Positions 1-9,727 of a stretch of 64,000 nt of DNA are shown piece by piece. Origin of the DNA: Calycina herbarum. Lineage: Eukaryota > Ascomycota > Leotiomycetes > Helotiales > Pezizellaceae. Below the pieces are notes generated by a model. The model saw only the letters and a program-made list of their open reading frames with translations. It was not told the DNA's origin and made no database searches. The position numbers and the translations under genes were made by a program. The stretch is from the NCBI GenBank assembly GCA_001414485.1, contig LLEY01000008.1, positions 186,001 to 250,000 of the forward strand, written 5' to 3'. How positions within the stretch are numbered: the stretch's first letter is position 1; each line of letters starts with the position of its first letter.

Positions 1-718
1 CCTGGGCCCACATTAGCGCACTTTCCACATAACCACAAATAGGCAAGTTTACGTAATACTTGGCCAAGTTGGCGGTGTAGCATGCATGGTTGAATTAATG
101 CAATGTCAATAGGAATAGGGTCTGTCAGCCTTTACTTCATCTACTAAATAACGGTAGCCAGTAGCCTCCCCCAGTGGTAGGTGTAGTCATTCGTGGCGGT
201 CGGTGGAAACATTGTTCTAGTTTATCTCGGAGAATCACTCGCACAACATGAGAGATATTGTTCGAGTTGGTCTCCAAAAATCAGCATTTAGATTTTGTTA
301 TTCTCCCAGATCGTTCGTACAATAGGAAATCAAATACTGACTTCCGCCGCGAATACCTACACCCCCTGGTGCTCCATGTAGCAAGTAATGAGAAGGAGTC
401 TAATAAAATGATTCATGTCATACATCCAATTCTCAACCACGACCGTTTCTTTCACTGAGTTGCCCCGAAAAGGACTCTGAACTACTTCTATACTCTTGAT
501 ATACTGTTGCTTTTTTTGCTTCACGTTTTCAATGTGATCTACCTTCATAGAAGTAACGAAGAAAGTAAATATACTTGAAAAGGTTCATGTTAAGTATTTT
601 GATTGATATAGTAGGCTTTATAGCTAGGGATGGAGATGAGAGCTCCTTAAAAGGGAGCGAGAGAGAGCAGTGAAATACAAACTGAGGGGGAGAGAGAACG
701 AGAACTGAGAGGATTCAG
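1..718. other. Intergenic, no supported gene
   Basis: Only short ORFs of chance length occur here. The last 80 bases (about 640-718) are rich in GA runs, next to the end of the minus-strand ORF that follows. No RNA gene or repeat was recognised. Confidence 0.5.
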
Positions 719-1300
719 TTATCGTCCTGTGGTGTCTCTGCGTGTGAGTCTTTGAGAGAGGCTTCTCATGAGCTTTCTAACCAAAGAGCTCTCTGGAGGC
801 TTGGTGGGCTTCCCAAGTTCCACTTTTCCTCCGTGTTCTTCACAGCCGGCGACTATGTCTCCCGTTGGGTTTCTTACGAATTCCCAATGAAGGTCTACGT
901 AGGTGAGAGAAAGTTTAACCAGGGCTCCATCTAAACAACTTTTGTCATCGAGAACAATGATGTTGAAACCATTGCAGTCGACGACTCCAACGCCTTGGAT
1001 ATAGTGACTAAACTGACCTCCTGGTACATGGAATTCCAGCAGTTTTGGGTCTTCTACTGCAAAGATTTGGCGATACAGTACACCCTCTCGGCTGTATCGA
1101 CCCTCCCCAGCCTTCAACTCTTTAAGATTGGGGGCTAGGATTAAGTTCTCATCCCATGTAAAATGGAGATGGCGCGCTCTGCTCTTAACGGGGAACCCGG
1201 CGTTGTCAAATTGTTCCCAGTAGGCGCTTGTTTGAAGCGGGGTCGAGTAAAAGGCAAGAGGCGGCGTCTGGTACAGATCAGAATATTGAGTGGTAGGCAT
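719..1300 (-). CDS. Hypothetical protein, 193 aa
   Basis: This is a single uninterrupted minus-strand reading frame of 193 codons beginning at the ATG at 1300. I do not recognise the family. The protein is mixed and globular-looking, with aromatic residues near the N-terminus, a central part rich in V, I and G, and a basic tail that reads KLMRSLSQRLTRRD. There is no signal peptide, membrane segment or clear motif. Upstream in the gene's direction there is about 1 kb without another gene, so an extra short 5' exon cannot be excluded. The length is near the upper edge of what chance would give in this window, so it is likely but not certainly real. Confidence 0.45.
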   Translation of the reverse strand: MPTTQYSDLYQTPPLAFYSTPLQTSAYWEQFDNAGFPVKSRARHLHFTWDENLILAPNLKELKAGEGRYSREGVLYRQIFAVEDPKLLEFHVPGGQFSHYIQGVGVVDCNGFNIIVLDDKSCLDGALVKLSLTYVDLHWEFVRNPTGDIVAGCEEHGGKVELGKPTKPPESSLVRKLMRSLSQRLTRRDTTGR

Positions 1301-2388
1301 CGCGGCTTGTATGAATATCCAAGCGTCGATGTGGATGAATATGAAAGGGGGATTGAATATATTAGAGGCAAAATTACAACTTTTATGTTTAATTTTTAGA
1401 CTTGTCTATCTCCTTTTAAGACTAATATTCCGCTTTCCAATTTCATTGCGACCCAAATCATTATATTGAAACACGTTGTTTGAAGATTGAAGATTTATGT
1501 CTTTAGACCTGGACTCGCTAAAGAAAGTTGCCTTTCAGAAACTTGGCGCTAGTGAGTTGGTATACTCCATCAATGGCCATTGTCAAAGAGACTACTCTGG
1601 CAATAAAACAATGAAACCCTCAAAGAAGTTAAATGTTTATTGTTCCAAGTTTTCGTTATTGAAAGAAAACAGCAATTCACTCTCTGAAAAATGCATTCTA
1701 TGCCCAAGCTTGACCCTCGAATTTCGAGGTATTTTCCGGCTTTTACTGTCTTGTCTGTTGGCTAACATAGCCGGCGCAGATATATGATGTTGGCCATACT
1801 CCTACTCTCTAGTGTCCCTCCTTCAGGGAACCTCGATCAGGTGAAACGTTTGTTATTCTGCGAAAAATGGGAATTTTCTTTCTATTCGACAATTGTTGTG
1901 ATTTGAGGTAAGATGGGTTCCTATTTGGATGTCTACGCTAATCGATGAGATTTAATCAAAAAGTTAGGCAAATGATACAACTTAAGTTTGGCAAGTTTGA
2001 TAAATTTGACAACGAGCTCTATCGACTTGATTCCTCGAATTCTAGGCGCCCTTCTCTCATAAATCCTCTTGCTGGATATTCTAACTTCTGGATGAAAAAA
2101 GTGAGATTGATCACAGAAGAAAGCTCAGAACAGTTTAATATCAACAAAAGCAAACCGTCTCCTCGAACTAGATTCAAAATACATATACAAAAGAAAGATG
2201 TCATTTTGGGAACAGCTTCAATATCATAAAAGCAATTCCTAAACAACTTCTTTCCTTGGAGATAACTAATCCCCCCTCTCTCCAACTCCGTACCTTCCTC
2301 CATTATTGTCATCCACACAAAACATCCAACAAGTTATCACAAACAGAAGCTAAATCCTTTCACACAGAACCACACAAAATCTTTCAAT
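1301..2388. other. Intergenic, about 1.1 kb, no supported gene
   Basis: The ORFs here (for example 1497-1787 and 1945-2229, plus strand) are short, have no recognisable motif and are within chance length. The segment just before 2389 is the likely promoter and 5' leader of the zinc-finger gene and is rich in C and A. Confidence 0.4.
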
Positions 2389-2698
2389 ATGCCTAACTAC
2401 CACACCACCAAAGAACCCACCAGCGCCATTGCCGCACGAAGTCCAATCCGTAAAACCGAAAAATGGCTTTCCAAAAAGAAACCCTCTCTCCCAGCCCACC
2501 CCATCGCAACAAAATTCTATCAAGCAATTCAGAAATGCATCGCTTCAGAGCTCAAAACATGCTCCCAAACGCGCCCCAAGATGACCTTCCGAAAAAGCTT
2601 GAAATCTCTCGAGGAAGAAGTTAAGAAATCTACATTCTTTAAACTTCAGGAGAAGAAGGCGCCATGGTTAAGAGATGAAGTTTTTATCCAGCGATTCA

Positions 2699-2714
2699 AG
2701 TGGGAAGATATATT
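2699..2714 (+). repeat. Target-site duplication, left copy (16 bp)
   Basis: The 16 bases AGTGGGAAGATATATT are present here and again, without mismatch, at 3519-3534. They flank the LINE fragment, as expected for target-primed reverse transcription. They belong to the coding sequence of the zinc-finger gene. Confidence 0.95.
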
Positions 2715-3518
2715 TATTTATTTATTTATTTCTATTTAACGTCAAGCGGAGAATAACTCGCGTGGGCTAAATCCTAAAAGTGTCCCAAAAGAGGGCAAAT
2801 GACGCTAGGGGGGTGCCCTAGGCTACAGGGATAGTAAACGAGTGAGCTAATTTACAAGAGATAGTTTAAAGAGAAGCTCCACTTTCGGAACAGCCCTTGT
2901 CCTTAATTAGTTTATAGAATCAGGGAAAGACAAAGGAGATATATAAGTAAAGAGAAAAGAAAGGAAAAGAGAGTTAAGCTATCTCGAAGGACAGATTTTC
3001 GTAAAGAACTTGGTTTTAGCGTAGATCTTGCTAAAGAGTTCCTCGCAGCCAGGTCCGAAAAGAAGTTGAGGGTTTCCCTCCGCCTTAGCTAATAGCCTTG
3101 GGTCTTTGTTGTTTGCTAGCCTACAGTAGAGTAGGTGGAATTGTGTTTTCGCTCTTTTACACTTGCAATTCCCTGATTCTAGTAACGTATCGAGGTGGAA
3201 GAAGCGGAGGTGATATGCTGTGAAGTCTCCGTGTCCAGTTCGAGCCGCAATTAGCCGAGCTAGGACCTCTCTTGGTAGCTGGAGAGTCTTAGGTTTTGAA
3301 AGCCAGGAAGTAAGTCCTAGGTTTTTATAGGTATCTGGGAGCGTTGTCTGCCAGAGCTGATTTGCGAGCCTGATCCCTGTCTCTTTAACCTCTCTCTTAA
3401 GTGTAGCAGTACAGAGTAGAGGGGAACCAGAAGGGGGTGTTCGAGCCGCTTTTCCTGCAGCTTTGTCGGCTATTTCGTTGCCGCGGATTCCTATATGACT
3501 AGGGCACCACCTTGTCTG
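2715..3518 (-). mobile_element. 5'-truncated Tad-type LINE (non-LTR retrotransposon), 3' end only
   Basis: On the minus strand an open frame runs from 3518 to a stop at 2979-2981 (179 residues, no ATG because the 5' part is missing). It begins in the C-terminal part of a ribonuclease H domain: a Trp-Cys-Pro-Ser-His-Ile-Gly-Ile-Arg-Gly-Asn-Glu motif followed by Ile-Ala-Asp, the latter holding the last catalytic Asp. It ends with a C-x-C-x7-H-x3-C zinc-knuckle-like cluster. This order (RNase H then Cys/His knuckle at the 3' end) is typical of fungal Tad1-clade elements. After the stop come about 240 bases of 3' UTR and a tail of AAAT repeats (2715-2740 on the plus strand). The tail, truncated 5' end and 16-bp target duplication together identify a LINE insertion of 804 bp. 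The frame is intact, so there is no sign of heavy RIP mutation. Confidence 0.93.
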
Positions 3519-3534
3519 AGTGGGAAGATATATT
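3519..3534 (+). repeat. Target-site duplication, right copy (16 bp)
   Basis: Exact copy of 2699-2714. The 5'-truncated end of the LINE abuts it directly. The zinc-finger reading frame continues through it. Confidence 0.95.
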
Positions 3535-5209
3535 AACTGAAATTCTGAAGGCAGCAGCTGATAGAGTTTTAGCTGCCGTCTTGGAGGAGATTGAGATTCA
3601 GGAGAAGGGAAGCGAGGATATTTCTATGAAGGTTGTTGAGGAGAAAGCAGACGAGATGAGTCTAGATTCCGAACCTGACTCTGAAGATGGAGAGGATAGT
3701 TTTGATTCTACTGCTAATTCTTGTTTAGATTTCGAAATGGAAGAACCCGAGACCCCTTCCGAATCCCAGACTTTCTCGGATGCAGAAAACGAAGAGCCGG
3801 AGAGTTCCGTTTCCGAATCTCTTGGGGAGATTCTCGCAACTTTAAACACCAAAGCGAACCAGTACATGTCTTCACTCCAACTTGTCACACTAAGTGCTTG
3901 TGAAGGGCTAAAAGAATGCAGTAGATCCCCCAACCTCCAATTTCAATGCGGCCTTTGTCAGAAGACTCTGAGACGAGAAGATCGCATCCTAAATCATCTT
4001 GACAAAGAGCACCAAGTCAGCCATCCAGAGTTTGATGAACCATTACTTCAATGCCTATGGAAAGAATGCACCAGGAAATCCTATTTCCAACTTTGTATCG
4101 AAAATCACCTTCAAACTAAACATAACGTAGGCCGAGTGGTTGTCCGGTGTCCCGAAAAGGCCTGTTTTTATAGTGTAGCCGACACAGAGGAGAATCGCCG
4201 GCTTATGGACGAACATGTCAAAAGGGGCGTCCACGTGAGTAAAATGGCCTGTTCTCACACGGGTTGTATTTACAAAACTCGTCTTCAAGGTGAAAAGGGT
4301 CGATTTGCAATCGAGCAGCATATTTTGGCTGGAAATCATCATGTTCGTTTGCGATGTCCACAGCATGGCTGTGCATTCTCGGCGAACTTTCAAGATCAAA
4401 GTACTCTAGACCAACATGTTGCAAGTGGGATCCATCGAATTACGAGAACTTGTCCCCGAAAAGGTTGTACTTTCGTGAGCAATCGCCGAGGCCCGAGGGG
4501 CGAGCGTGCGATGTTGAAGCACCTTGAAGATGGTACTCATCTTTACCCAACACCTTGTCCACATAAAAGTTGCAAATGGGTTACTCTAGCCCGGGGCCAA
4601 AAAGGTCAGAGTAATTTGGAGACACATCTTCGAGATGGTCCTCACGTCTTTGATCAATATTGTCCCTACAGTCGCTTAGGCTGTAAACATAGGTCTAGGG
4701 ACTCGGATGAAGAACAAAGACAGCGTAAGATGAATGATCATGTTTTGATTAAACATCAAGATACCTACTGCACCATGCCTGGTTGTCATTTCGTCTGCAA
4801 AAATCAAAAAGAAGATAGGGAGACCTTCCAAGGACATTTGATTGAGGTTCACCATATGGCCCAAAAACCAATTTCTTGTTCAAAGAAGGGATGTAAAATT
4901 AGATCCGTTTTCCCAGAGATTATGCAGGAACATGAACAGAATGAAGTTCACATCATGAAGGAGAGATACCAAGATAAGAGTATTTGAGGAGTCGTTCGAC
5001 ACTCGCCTATAATAATCGATACTTGATCCTATTGATGTGAATCAGTAAATCTACCCATGCCGTCACCAATCCCAAGCAAGGTACGACAACTCTATCGCAA
5101 ACCTGATAGTTCGTTATATGGAGTTACAACTTCACTTTGCCCTGGAAGGCCACGAAAAATAAACATACCCTCTGTCACTCATCAACCCCCAAGCCACTTC
5201 GCCATAATA

Positions 5210-6234
5210 TCATAACTTCCCCTTCTCCCATCCGGGTCTAAACTTCAAATGTTCCACCGGGGTAGGAACAGCAACCTTGTGATGCTCACAAGTACAATAA
5301 ATTATCTTCCCATCTAAACTCCCCATCGTGCCTCGAATCATTGCCATCGTTCTACCCACTTGCATTACTTCACTGTGAATCTTGACTGTTGTACCTAATT
5401 AAGAATAATCTATCAGCTATCATCTCATCAAATTTCAAATTGGAATCCTCAATGTCTTAATTCTCGAATAACAGCACGTCAACCCACAAACTCAAAACCA
5501 CCTCACAACCCCCGGAGCATTTGAGAAGAAGAAAAATAGGACGGAAAGGGAAAATAAAAACAAAGGAGGAAATGAAACAAGCGAGTGGTTTCTCGCCCCC
5601 CACAAAGAAAAAACCCCCTTGAAAAGAAGACATGAGCGGCAATTCGAAGCCTCTATCTCATATCGTCTCACTCCCCCTCAACCCCACCAAGACAAAGAAG
5701 AAAAGGGAAAAATACCAATCGGCACACCCCTCAAATAAGACACATCCAATGTCCTCGTAACACCCCCCAAAAAATCCCAATACCCCTCCCTCGCAAGCGG
5801 TCCCAAAGCTGTAGTAGTGCACACTGGAAAAAGATTAGCAAACATTTCCTCTCGCTTCCTCTCCCAGCTATGCTCTTCCCATCCTCGAGCTACATACTAT
5901 CAAAGATCACGCCGGCAGCACCACCATGCATAACCCCATTTAAGTTCGAATACCTCTCATCAATAAGAAGTTCATACGTCGTTGTTCCCTTTGCTGTCGC
6001 GGAAACGAGTTTAAGGGAGGACATTAAGTTGAGGTCGTAGCCTTTGTAGGATTTGGAATGGGCGATGGAGTTGTATCTTTTGAGCCGGGTTAGCTTTTTG
6101 AGAGATGAGAGGAGAACGAAAACGAGGATTGAGAAGGAAAGAAAGGAATGCAGGAAAGAGTGTGGGATGGGGTCGTACTGTTCAAAGATCCCCCTCACAG
6201 CTTTCATGGCTTCTTCATCAGATTGTTCGGTCAT
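5210..6234 (-). CDS. 4HBT/PaaI-family acyl-CoA thioesterase-like protein
   Basis: Three exons (6234-5898, 5823-5716, 5394-5210) join in frame to 209 residues. Residues about 96-113 carry the hotdog-fold hallmark of this superfamily: Asn-Gly, then Val-Met-His-Gly-Gly-Ala-Ala, followed by Val-Ile-Phe-Asp, where the HGG loop binds CoA. The C-terminal exon supplies the remaining strand pattern (V-K-I-H-S-E-V then an R-G-T-M segment). Members hydrolyse thioesters of medium or long acyl-CoA or aromatic-CoA; the substrate here cannot be read. An unusual feature is a hydrophobic run at residues about 27-45 ahead of the hotdog domain, which may be a membrane anchor. Introns are 74 nt and 321 nt; the second is long for this genome. 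Both have GT and AG ends. Confidence 0.88.
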
Positions 6235-8088
6235 CGTGGTTCACCTCTCCCAAAGGCCTTCTCGGATGTGTTATGGCGCGGTTTCGATTTCGTGTTTCCA
6301 GGTCCTACATACCCCGCAATTCATCAAATTCGTGGGGCGGGAAAGAACGAGGGAATGAACGTTGAAAGTGAAATAACTCAATCGATTTCCATCTCACATA
6401 TCGAGATTTCGATTTCGATTCAAATTATGAGATGAGAGATGAGATCCAAAGAAAAAAGTAAGTCGCGACCTAAACCCGACCTCGGCTCAATCTTACCCCG
6501 CCACGTCAACTGTGAAAGGTACACAAAAACGTGATATTCCTCACTTGACGTTGGATTGGATAATGGGGTGATGTGAAGTACGACGAACTGCTGTCTTGAA
6601 AAGAATAGATTGACAAAGTGATGAAAATCTTAGGGGTGGGGCCCACAGGAATAAAATATACCAGATTATCTTGTGCTGTAGAATTATTCTAGAGGCTATT
6701 AGGTGACCAACCATCTCGTAAAAATATCTTGTCAAAGAAAGTCGAGCTATTTGTAGGTGCTACCGATAGCTAGTGACAACATCTTGTATATTAAAAAAAT
6801 TCGTCTAAAAAAAAGTCGACGTCCTACCAGACAAGAAAGGTTACACAAACACAAACACATACTTCCCATCACCTGCTTACTAACTTCCACGTCAGGGTAC
6901 CTTTTCACGTCCCCCTTTTCACATTCAAATCCAGTTAAGCCTCCCGAGCCTCCCATCAAAGAAAAGCCTCACATCATAAAACCCAAAAGCACCACGTACC
7001 TCCCTACCAATCACATCAATCATCCTTCTTACCTCATCCTACCCTTCGCCTCACATCACCTCCCCGAGCTCTACGTAGATCAACAAGCATTGACTAGCAT
7101 CGTATCAACCAGTTCTAAAACTTTAACACGATCGCACATTCACCGTATATACAATCCCAGACTTCAGACTAGGTAGATCTCATCGGTACCCGAACCAGAA
7201 GTAGACAGTGTGAAAGAAATCTAGAGGCTGAGAGCATCGAAATCGGGGGTTATTACAGTTGATAGTGATAACAAGTATCACTTTCGTTACCGAAGGTATG
7301 TAATATACAATCGACTTAGCTACTTAGCTGCTCGGTGTAAGTAACTAAGATCTTACCCAGTCGCCAAGAAGAGAAGGTAAGATGTTCAGTCACCTGCTTC
7401 GCTCTAATTCTTGGGGAACGTTTCCAGAATGGTGCCTCGCGGTCAACTCGAGTATCGATATACAAGGCGAGGGGGGACGAGGGATGTACACACAGTAATG
7501 TCCAAGGCTTCTCAAACAGTATTGATGACCAAAGCGCTCAAAGCGAGCTGAAAGTTTTGTTGAAGTTTTGTTTGTATTTACAAGTTTACGATTTATTTCA
7601 TCTCATCTTTATACACACCCCTCCACTTATCCCCATCTCACTCTCCATACATATATACAAAAATCTACCCCAACCCCAACCCCTGGAACAAAACAAAAGA
7701 AACCATGAGGAAAATGGTGTATATACATTCCTCAAAACCCAGGATCCCTAGAAGAACGCCGTGAAAATGCTGATGAGTGATGTAAAGAAGAAAAAAAAGA
7801 ACTCCATTGTAAATGCTCGCTCCTTTCTGTATGCTGAATCGAAAGAATGCTGAAATGCTGAAATTGCGCCAGTGGGTATCGTGTGATCGTTTTGTATGTG
7901 CAAGTCTTTCCCCCCCTCCCCTCCCTCCTTCACTCCAGCTTCTTTCCCCATCGCTGTGGCGATTGAATGCGAGTGTCCCCTTCTTATCTGTGACGTCGTG
8001 CTCTCCCCAGTGAAGTCGTTCCCCATCGTGATATCGCAGTGGCGTCTCTATCCAAGGTGAATGTCCTTCCGTGATGTGGCGGATCCAT
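6235..8088. other. Intergenic, about 1.85 kb, no supported gene
   Basis: The largest ORF (6757-7176, plus) has low-complexity His/Pro/Ser/Thr content from C/A-rich DNA and no motif. The DNA alternates CT-rich and GA-rich stretches. The end nearest 8088 is the 3' flank of the LicD gene. No repeat longer than a few bases was recognised. Confidence 0.4.
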
Positions 8089-9074
8089 CTAACCGACCGC
8101 TTTCCAAAGATTGCCCAATCCAGGTGTTGGCTTAGCCTCTCCCTTCAACGCTTTTGGAATGTGTGCCGCTTGCTTTGCAGCTTGTCCACTAGTCATGGAA
8201 GTTTGCGAGAAGACATCTTGTTTGACCCATTCTTTCTGTGTCGGGATCCATTGGTGTCTAGTTCTAATCAGTATACTGTCAAAATCAAAAGTGGAGAAGC
8301 GAAAACATACCCTTCATGCTGAGTCTTGGTCAAAGCCCTCGCCGAGTACTCCTCCGTCAAAATGCGATCAAAAGAATAAGGCACCAAAGCCTGAACACCC
8401 TCAAACTCGGTCTCCCTCAGAGGATAGATATCCCTCGTCCTGTATCGGTGGAAGTTCTTGCAACTCCAAATACCAGGTTGCATACTAGGGTTCGTCTCCG
8501 CGAGACCCGTGATATCGATAAAAAGTCCATTAACAGTATCAATCCATCGGGCATCAATAACATTCTGCCCATCCCCCCGTAACCTGTCATCCGAATGGGG
8601 GTTCACATCAAGTAAATACTGTCTCTCCACCACCGTCCCATCAAGATTCGAGCCAGTATAGTTGTGGAAGGTCATATTCATATTCTGCCCCAACCAAGTC
8701 AAAGTTGAAGCCGAAACCTGAGTATCCAGATCCCAATCCCAAGGCATGATCTTTCCATTCCACCACCAGCCCAGTAAAGTCCCGTGAGCGATCCAGGTCT
8801 CGATGTTCTTCTCACGGAAGATGGTCAGGTAGGAGCGGACGAGGTTGTGTAGTGTGTCGCGTCGGACTTCGTAGGATACGGGGGCGCCACTGTAGTATCT
8901 TGCATCGTAATGTCCCATGACATCTCCGCTTCCTGGTTCGTGGAAGTATTTTGTGTCGACGGCTAGATTCCAGTTCGTTGCTGGTTCTGGTTCTGGCGCT
9001 GCTTCGGGGGTTGGCGCTGCGAGGGTTGAGGTTAGGAGGAGAGGTGTGAGAGATAGTAGTGAGAGGAGCTTCAT
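8089..9074 (-). CDS. Secreted LicD/FKRP-type nucleotidyl- or phosphotransferase-like protein
   Basis: Two exons (9074-8311 and 8263-8089) join in frame to 312 residues. I chose the ATG at 9074 because it begins a good signal peptide (basic start, a Leu-rich core, AxA cleavage near residue 20), although the frame is open further upstream. After a short Pro/Glu/Ala linker comes the LicD core: His-Gly-Thr-Leu-Leu-Gly at about 97-102, then Pro-Trp-Asp-Trp-Asp-Leu-Asp at 111-117, the acidic metal- and phosphate-handling motif of this superfamily. LicD proteins transfer phosphocholine or related phospho-groups to glycans, and fungal relatives of Mnn4 act in mannosylphosphate addition to cell-wall glycoproteins. 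The extracytoplasmic location fits a Golgi or secreted enzyme. The intron (47 nt) has GTATGT and a TAG acceptor. Substrate is unknown. Confidence 0.88.
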
Positions 9075-9702
9075 TTTGAATGTGTAGAAGTAAGAGATGA
9101 GACTAGAAAAAATTCGATTCGCGTCCCGAATCCTCCCCTTCTCAACGGTGCTGGGAAGTATATACGGGCTCAATTCGCGTGCGGTGTTCCAAATAAGTGC
9201 TCTTTTTCTGATGCAAAAGCAATTGTCAGTTTGTATGTGAAGGTGCAGGAAATCAATGATCTTATGTACGAGTATGCCTTGTTTGAAGCCAAGATGTACG
9301 GGAAGATCGGACTTGGCGGGGCAGGTGGAGGAGAGAGATTGACGTAGGTTGCGTGACACAGGTAGGTATCCAACAAGGTGCGTGAAAATTCAAAAGCAAA
9401 CAATTCCAAGCGAGGGAGGTAGCGAGTGAATGAAATATATCCGATTGTCAAAGGAGAAGGCGATGGAGGAGTGAAGAGTCTATACACGAGGGAGGCTAAA
9501 TGCAGCTGGAGAAATAGTGAGGAGAGCAGAAAGCTACACATGGTGGGATTGGGGTGGGTTATAAGTGCTTCCGCAATGTCCATCTGAATTTGGAAACGGG
9601 GCTCGCACACGACCTCCCACACGGATCTCTCGTCCCATGAACAGGCTCGACAGGGTCCATGATATGTACAGGGGACCCAACGAACGACATTTTGGGACGG
9701 GG

Positions 9703-9727
9703 GTGGAAGTGGAAGTGGAAGTGGAAG
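9703..9727. repeat. Microsatellite (GTGGAA)4
   Basis: Four perfect tandem copies of the hexamer GTGGAA. Confidence 0.9.

Larger units (their letters stand above)
2389..4987 (+). pseudogene. C2H2-type zinc-finger protein gene interrupted by a LINE insertion
   Basis: The 5' part starts at the ATG at 2389 and now runs into a stop at 2737-2739 created by inserted DNA. The reading frame resumes at 3519 and continues to the stop at 4985-4987. The two parts are in the same frame once the 820-bp insertion plus one duplicated target are discounted, giving a deduced ancestral protein of 592 residues. The N-terminal part is basic. It is followed by an acidic Ser/Glu-rich stretch (encoded about 3600-3830) and then a tandem array of roughly eight degenerate Cys-Cys-His-His units, such as C-x2-C-x12-H-x4-H and repeated C-x4-C units ending in H-x-H or H-x4-H. 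Such proteins usually bind nucleic acid, but the spacing is irregular and the target is unknown. The downstream part has no start in phase until an ATG at 3626, so a truncated finger protein could still be made. Confidence 0.85.

Noticed and set aside
6757..7176. 139-codon plus-strand ORF as a gene
   Set aside because: Low-complexity His/Pro/Ser/Thr content from C/A-rich DNA, no motif, and a competing frame on the other strand.
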